Shown in pieces: positions 59,317 through 64,000 of a DNA stretch of 64,000 nt. The notes below the pieces were generated by a model, which was given only the letters and a program-made list of their open reading frames with translations, made no database searches and was not told the origin of the DNA. The stretch comes from Streptomyces noursei (GTDB lineage Bacteria > Actinomycetota > Actinomycetes > Streptomycetales > Streptomycetaceae), in contig NZ_LWBU01000158.1 of assembly GCF_001646665.1 (NCBI RefSeq), positions 194,392 to 258,391 on the forward strand, written 5' to 3'. The first letter of the stretch is position 1. Each line of letters opens with the position of its first letter. The position numbers were made by a program, and so were the translations under genes.

Positions 59317-61881
59317 CTACGCGTCGGCGGCCTGGGCCTTCAGCGCGCGCTCCACCCCGGAGCGCGACTCCGACACCAGGCGCCGCAGCGCCGCGTTCGG
59401 CCCGGCGCTCGCGAGCCAGGCGTCCGTCGCCTCCAGGGTCTCCTGCGACACCTGGAGCGCCGGGTAGAGCCCGACCGCGATCTGCTGGGCCATCTCGTGC
59501 GAGCGGGACTCCCAGACGTCCTTGACCACCGCGAAGAACCGCTCGGTGTACGGGGCCAGCAGCTCGCGCTGGTCGGTCTGCACGAAGCCGCCGATCACCG
59601 CCTCCTGCACGGCGTTCGGCAGCTTGTCGGAGTCCACCACCGACGCCCACGCCTCGGCCTTGGCCTCCTCGGTCGGCCGGGCCGCCCGCGCGGTCGCCGC
59701 GTGCCGCTCACCGGCCGCCGTCCGGTCCCGCTCGTACTCGGCGGCGATCTCCGCCTCGTCGTACACGCCCGTGGCCGCCAGCCGCTCCACGAACGCCCAG
59801 CGCAGCTCGGTGTCGACGACCAGCCCGTCGATCGTCTCCGTGCCCTCCAGCAGGCCCGACAGCAGGTCCAGCTGCTGCGGCGTACGGGCGGTCGCCGCGA
59901 ACGCCCGCGCCCACGCCAGCTGGTGGTCGCTGCCCGGCTCCGCGGTGCGCAGGTGGGCGAGGGTGGCCTCGGTCCAGCGCCCCAGCGCCGCCTCGCGCCG
60001 GTCGGGTGCCGCGTACAGGTCCAGGGCGAGCTTCACCTGGCGGTGCAGCGACTGCACCACGCCGATGTCGGACTCCTTGGCGATGCCGGAGAGCACCAGC
60101 TCCAGGTACGCGTGGGTGGCCAGTTCGCCGTCCCGCGTCATGTCCCAGGCCGACGCCCAGCACAGGGCGCGCGGCAGCGACTCGGTGAAGTCACCCAGGT
60201 GCCTGGTGACGTTCTCCAGCGACACCTCGTCCAGGCGGACCTTGGCGTACGACAGGTCGTCGTCGTTGAGGAGCACCACGGCCGGGCGCCGCCGGCCCAC
60301 CAGCTGGGCCACCTCGGTCCGCCCGGTCGCCGTGACGTCCAGCTCCAGCCGGTCGGTGCGGACCAGCTTGCCGTCCTGAAGGTCGTACAGGCCGATCGCG
60401 ATCCGGTGCGGGCGCAGCACGGGCTCGCCCTTGGCGCCGGCCGGCAGCGCGGGGGCCTCCTGCCGGACCGCGAAGGAGGTGATCACCCCGTCGCCGTCGA
60501 CCTCGATCTCCGGGCGGAGGATGTTGATGCCGGCCGTTTCCAGCCATGCCTTCGACCAGGTCCGCAGGTCCCGCCCGGAGGTCTCCTCCAGCGCGCCCAG
60601 CAGGTCCGACAGGCGGGTGTTGCCGAACGCGTGCTGCTTGAAGTAGGCCTGCACGCCCCGGAAGAAGGCGTCCTCGCCGACGTACGCCACCAGCTGCTTG
60701 AGGACGGAGGCGCCCTTGGCGTAGGTGATGCCGTCGAAGTTGACCAGGACGTCGTCCAGGTCGTTGATCTCGGCCATGATCGGGTGCGTGGACGGCAGCT
60801 GGTCCTGCCGGTACGCCCAGGTCTTCATCGAGTTGGCGAACGTCGTCCACGAGTGAGGCCAGCGCGAGCCGGGCGCCGCGGCCTGGCAGGCGATCGAGGT
60901 GTACGTGGCGAACGACTCGTTCAGCCACAGGTCGTTCCACCACTCCATGGTGACCAGGTCGCCGAACCACATGTGCGCCAGCTCGTGCAGGATCGTCTCG
61001 GCGCGCACCTCGTACGCCGCGTCCGTCACCTTGGAGCGGAAGACGTACTGGTCGCGGATGGTGACCGCGCCCGCGTTCTCCATGGCGCCCGCGTTGAACT
61101 CGGGCACGAAGAGCTGGTCGTACTTGGCGAAGGGGTACGCGTAGTCGAACTTCTCCTGGAACCAGTCGAAGCCCTGCCGCGTCACCTCGAAGATCGCGTC
61201 CGCGTCCAGGTACTCGGCCAGCGACGGGCGGCAGTAGATGCCCAGCGGCACGACCTGCCCGTCCGGGCCCTCGTACGTGCTGTGCACCGCGTGGTACGGG
61301 CCCACGATCAGGGCGGTGATGTACGTCGAGATGCGCGGCGTCGGCTCGAAGGCCCAGACGTCGCCCTCGGGCTCCGGGGTCGGGCTGTTGGAGATGACCG
61401 TCCAGCCGGACGGCGCCTTCACGGTGAACCGGAACGTGGCCTTCAGGTCCGGCTGCTCGAAGCTCGCGAACACCCGCCGCGCGTCCGGCACCTCGAACTG
61501 GGTGTAGAGGTACGCCTGGTCGTCGACCGGGTCGACGAACTTGTGCAGGCCCTCGCCGGTGTTGGTGTACGCGCAGTCGGCGACGACCGTCAGCTCGTTG
61601 CGGCCCTGCTTCAGGTGCTTCAGCGTGATCCGCGAGTCCCGGAAGACGGCCGCCACGTCGAGGTCGTGCCCGTTCAGCGTGACCTTGTGGACGGCGGGGG
61701 CCACCAGGTCGATGAAGGTCCCGGCCCCCTCTTCGGCGGAGTCGAAGCGCACGGTGGTCACGGACCGGTAGGTCGCGTCCTCCTGCGCGCCACGGAGATC
61801 GAGGTCGATCTCGTACGAGTCCACGCTCAGCAGCTCCGCCCGCCGCTGGGCCTCTTCACGGGTCAGGTTCGTGCCAGGCAC
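59317..61881 (-). CDS. pepN: Aminopeptidase N (M1 family)
   Basis: An 854-residue zinc metallopeptidase. The exopeptidase motif NAGAMENAG and zinc site HELAHMW (near 299-305) with the second Glu in WLNESFATY match M1. The GTG at 61881 is chosen because GAGGAG lies eight to nine bases upstream and the N-terminus MPGTNLTREEAQRRA is the usual Streptomyces one; an ATG at 61917 would overlap that ribosome site. It removes N-terminal residues from peptides in the cytoplasm. Length and domains are normal for the ERAP1-type C-terminal form. Confidence 0.93.
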   Translation of the reverse strand: MPGTNLTREEAQRRAELLSVDSYEIDLDLRGAQEDATYRSVTTVRFDSAEEGAGTFIDLVAPAVHKVTLNGHDLDVAAVFRDSRITLKHLKQGRNELTVVADCAYTNTGEGLHKFVDPVDDQAYLYTQFEVPDARRVFASFEQPDLKATFRFTVKAPSGWTVISNSPTPEPEGDVWAFEPTPRISTYITALIVGPYHAVHSTYEGPDGQVVPLGIYCRPSLAEYLDADAIFEVTRQGFDWFQEKFDYAYPFAKYDQLFVPEFNAGAMENAGAVTIRDQYVFRSKVTDAAYEVRAETILHELAHMWFGDLVTMEWWNDLWLNESFATYTSIACQAAAPGSRWPHSWTTFANSMKTWAYRQDQLPSTHPIMAEINDLDDVLVNFDGITYAKGASVLKQLVAYVGEDAFFRGVQAYFKQHAFGNTRLSDLLGALEETSGRDLRTWSKAWLETAGINILRPEIEVDGDGVITSFAVRQEAPALPAGAKGEPVLRPHRIAIGLYDLQDGKLVRTDRLELDVTATGRTEVAQLVGRRRPAVVLLNDDDLSYAKVRLDEVSLENVTRHLGDFTESLPRALCWASAWDMTRDGELATHAYLELVLSGIAKESDIGVVQSLHRQVKLALDLYAAPDRREAALGRWTEATLAHLRTAEPGSDHQLAWARAFAATARTPQQLDLLSGLLEGTETIDGLVVDTELRWAFVERLAATGVYDEAEIAAEYERDRTAAGERHAATARAARPTEEAKAEAWASVVDSDKLPNAVQEAVIGGFVQTDQRELLAPYTERFFAVVKDVWESRSHEMAQQIAVGLYPALQVSQETLEATDAWLASAGPNAALRRLVSESRSGVERALKAQAADA

Positions 61882-61977
61882 CCGGTCATCTCCTCGTTGT
61901 GTGACGTTTCCGGTCATCCTTCCACGGCGGGTGCGGAAGGCGACGACCGATTACCGTCCGGCGCGGCCGGGCACGGC

Positions 61978-62010
61978 GGAGGGCGGCCACCGTCGCGGTG
62001 ACCGCCCTCC
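61978..62010 (-). terminator. Hairpin terminator of asd
   Basis: An interrupted stem: GGAGGGCGG with CCGCCCTCC outside and CACCG with CGGTG inside, TCG loop. It lies 18 bp beyond the asd stop codon. Confidence 0.8.
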
Positions 62011-62027
62011 TCGCGTACCTACCGGCG

Positions 62028-63131
<1,104 letters not shown>

Positions 63132-63174
63132 TCATTGTCCGGGACGTGAGAAGCAGCACGCGAGGCGACGGAAA

Positions 63175-63203
63175 GGGCGGGCGCCCGGTCCGGACGCCCG
63201 CCC
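63175..63203 (-). terminator. Hairpin terminator of the protease gene
   Basis: GGGCGGGCG and CGCCCGCCC arms (9 bp) around an 11-nt loop, 22 bp beyond the stop of the truncated gene at the right edge. Confidence 0.7.
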
Positions 63204-63224
63204 TCACTCACCGTGCGTACGGTG

Positions 63225-63998
63225 TCACGGAGTGACCTTCTCGATCACCACGCTGCCGCTGCCCGCGACCGTGCCGCGCGCCGTCAGCAGGGACACCTCG
63301 CCGAAGAACCGCCGGCCCTCGGGGGCCGCGCCGTTCACCAGCACCTCCGCCGAGACCTGCGCCGAGGCGCCGCTCGCGAGGGCGACCGGCTTGGACTCGT
63401 CGACCTTCAGGGTGCCGAGCGCGGACGAGAAGTACACGTCCTTGTAGTCGTACGTGGTCGTCCCGGACGGCACCGCGTACCCGTCCACGACGACGGTGTA
63501 CGTGCCCGCCGCCGGCTTGGCGACCGAGACCGACTCCTCCGAGTCGCCGTCCGCGGAGGTGCCGACGACCTTGCCGTCCTTCAGGACGGTCAGGTCCAGG
63601 TCGGCGCCCTTGTCGGAGGTGTTGCCGATCACGACGTCGAGGCGCTCGACGCCCTCACCGACGGTCACCGTGCTGGTCTGCGACTCGTGGTTCGCGATCG
63701 TCGGCGTGGCCACCTTCGCGGAGCCGAGCGAGCCGCCCTTCAGCCGGCCGTCGATCGCCGCGAGGGTGTTGGTGACCTTCCAGTCGACCGCGGCCGGCGT
63801 GCCGACCTTCGCCTCGGGGACCGTCTTCACGGCGGGGTCGAACGCGGCGCCCAGCAGCGTCACGTCCAGCTTGTACGGGTTGTCCAGGTCCGGCGACGTA
63901 CGCCGCGACTCGACCTCGATCTCCCAGACGCCCGGCGCCGGGTCGGCGTACGAGCGCACGTCCGGGCGGCAGGTGTTGGCCGGGTTGTAGTGCGGGTA
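63225..63998 (-). CDS. C-terminal part of a probable secreted subtilase (S8) protease, 5' end beyond the window
   Basis: The reading frame is open to the right edge (about 257 residues visible). No catalytic motif is in the visible part. The sequence starts YPHYNPANTCRPDV and has beta-rich repeats: PGVWEIEVESRRTSPD, an Ig-like/P-domain-like region (VERLDVVIGNTSDKGADLDL, TVLKDGK, PAAGTYTVVVDGYAVPSG), then ASAQVSAEVLVNGAAPEGRRFFGEV. This is the usual C-terminal end of long streptomycete S8 peptidases, so the assignment is by resemblance only. Downstream hairpin at 63175-63203. Confidence 0.6.
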   Translation of the reverse strand, partial: YPHYNPANTCRPDVRSYADPAPGVWEIEVESRRTSPDLDNPYKLDVTLLGAAFDPAVKTVPEAKVGTPAAVDWKVTNTLAAIDGRLKGGSLGSAKVATPTIANHESQTSTVTVGEGVERLDVVIGNTSDKGADLDLTVLKDGKVVGTSADGDSEESVSVAKPAAGTYTVVVDGYAVPSGTTTYDYKDVYFSSALGTLKVDESKPVALASGASAQVSAEVLVNGAAPEGRRFFGEVSLLTARGTVAGSGSVVIEKVTP

Positions 63999-64000
63999 GC

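Overview
The window is chromosomal DNA of a streptomycete or very close relative. The base composition is very high G+C with strong third-position G/C bias. GTG and TTG starts are frequent. Lineage marker genes are present: a DynA/DynB dynamin pair next to ssbB, a conservon (CvnA-D set), a chitosan-type csn sugar operon, an LAxTG-anchored thioester surface protein, and a PknG/GlnX/GlnH set. From memory, and not checked, the order of genes from about 12 kb rightward looks like the core-chromosome region of S. coelicolor around SCO2640-SCO2685, read in reverse.

Region 1 (1-11.2 kb) looks like an accessory biosynthetic gene cluster that runs off the left edge. A leftward operon encodes a Gfo/Idh/MocA oxidoreductase, two different ATP-grasp ligases, an MFS exporter, a stand-alone phosphoribosylanthranilate isomerase (TrpF) and a PaaK-like aryl-acid adenylating ligase. 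A divergent rightward set encodes a DHA2 exporter, a large alpha/beta hydrolase and a group A FAD monooxygenase. The divergent promoter region holds a roughly 10-bp-periodic tandem array with an embedded perfect palindrome. No PKS or NRPS module is visible, so any amide bonds would be made by the ATP-grasp enzymes. A hypothetical gene and a tRNA-Arg(UCU) mark the right border.

Region 2 (12-25.3 kb) holds dynA-dynB-ssbB (sporulation septation and DNA binding), a sortase-anchored thioester adhesin, the ABC-F factor EttA, a hotdog thioesterase with a partner of unknown function, a FtsX-type ABC exporter with a small secreted Cys-rich protein upstream, and a group II truncated haemoglobin.

Region 3 (25.3-36.6 kb) is a seven-gene leftward signalling operon: GlnX-like membrane sensor, GlnH-like binding protein, coiled-coil protein, PknG-like Ser/Thr kinase, PP2C phosphatase, VWA protein, FHA protein. 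Zinc-ribbon-like modules recur in the kinase, phosphatase and FHA protein. The layout suggests extracellular ligand sensing coupled to kinase/phosphatase/phosphopeptide-reader signalling.

Region 4 (36.7-43.6 kb) is a csn-type amino-sugar operon: ROK repressor, sugar-binding lipoprotein, two permeases, GH4 glycosidase, BadF-type sugar kinase. It is followed by an MscS channel, an HNH nuclease, a secreted GH84/CBM32 hexosaminidase, and malQ with a small repeat-containing ORF immediately upstream.

Region 5 (51.4-64 kb) holds a small membrane protein; a MarR-EamA divergon with a perfect 28-bp operator-like palindrome; a second EamA transporter with a LysR regulator; a TetR regulator with an 18-bp palindrome; a complete conservon; aminopeptidase N; aspartate-semialdehyde dehydrogenase; and the 3' end of a probable secreted subtilase. 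Several strong hairpins separate the operons. No integrase, transposase, CRISPR array or rRNA was found.
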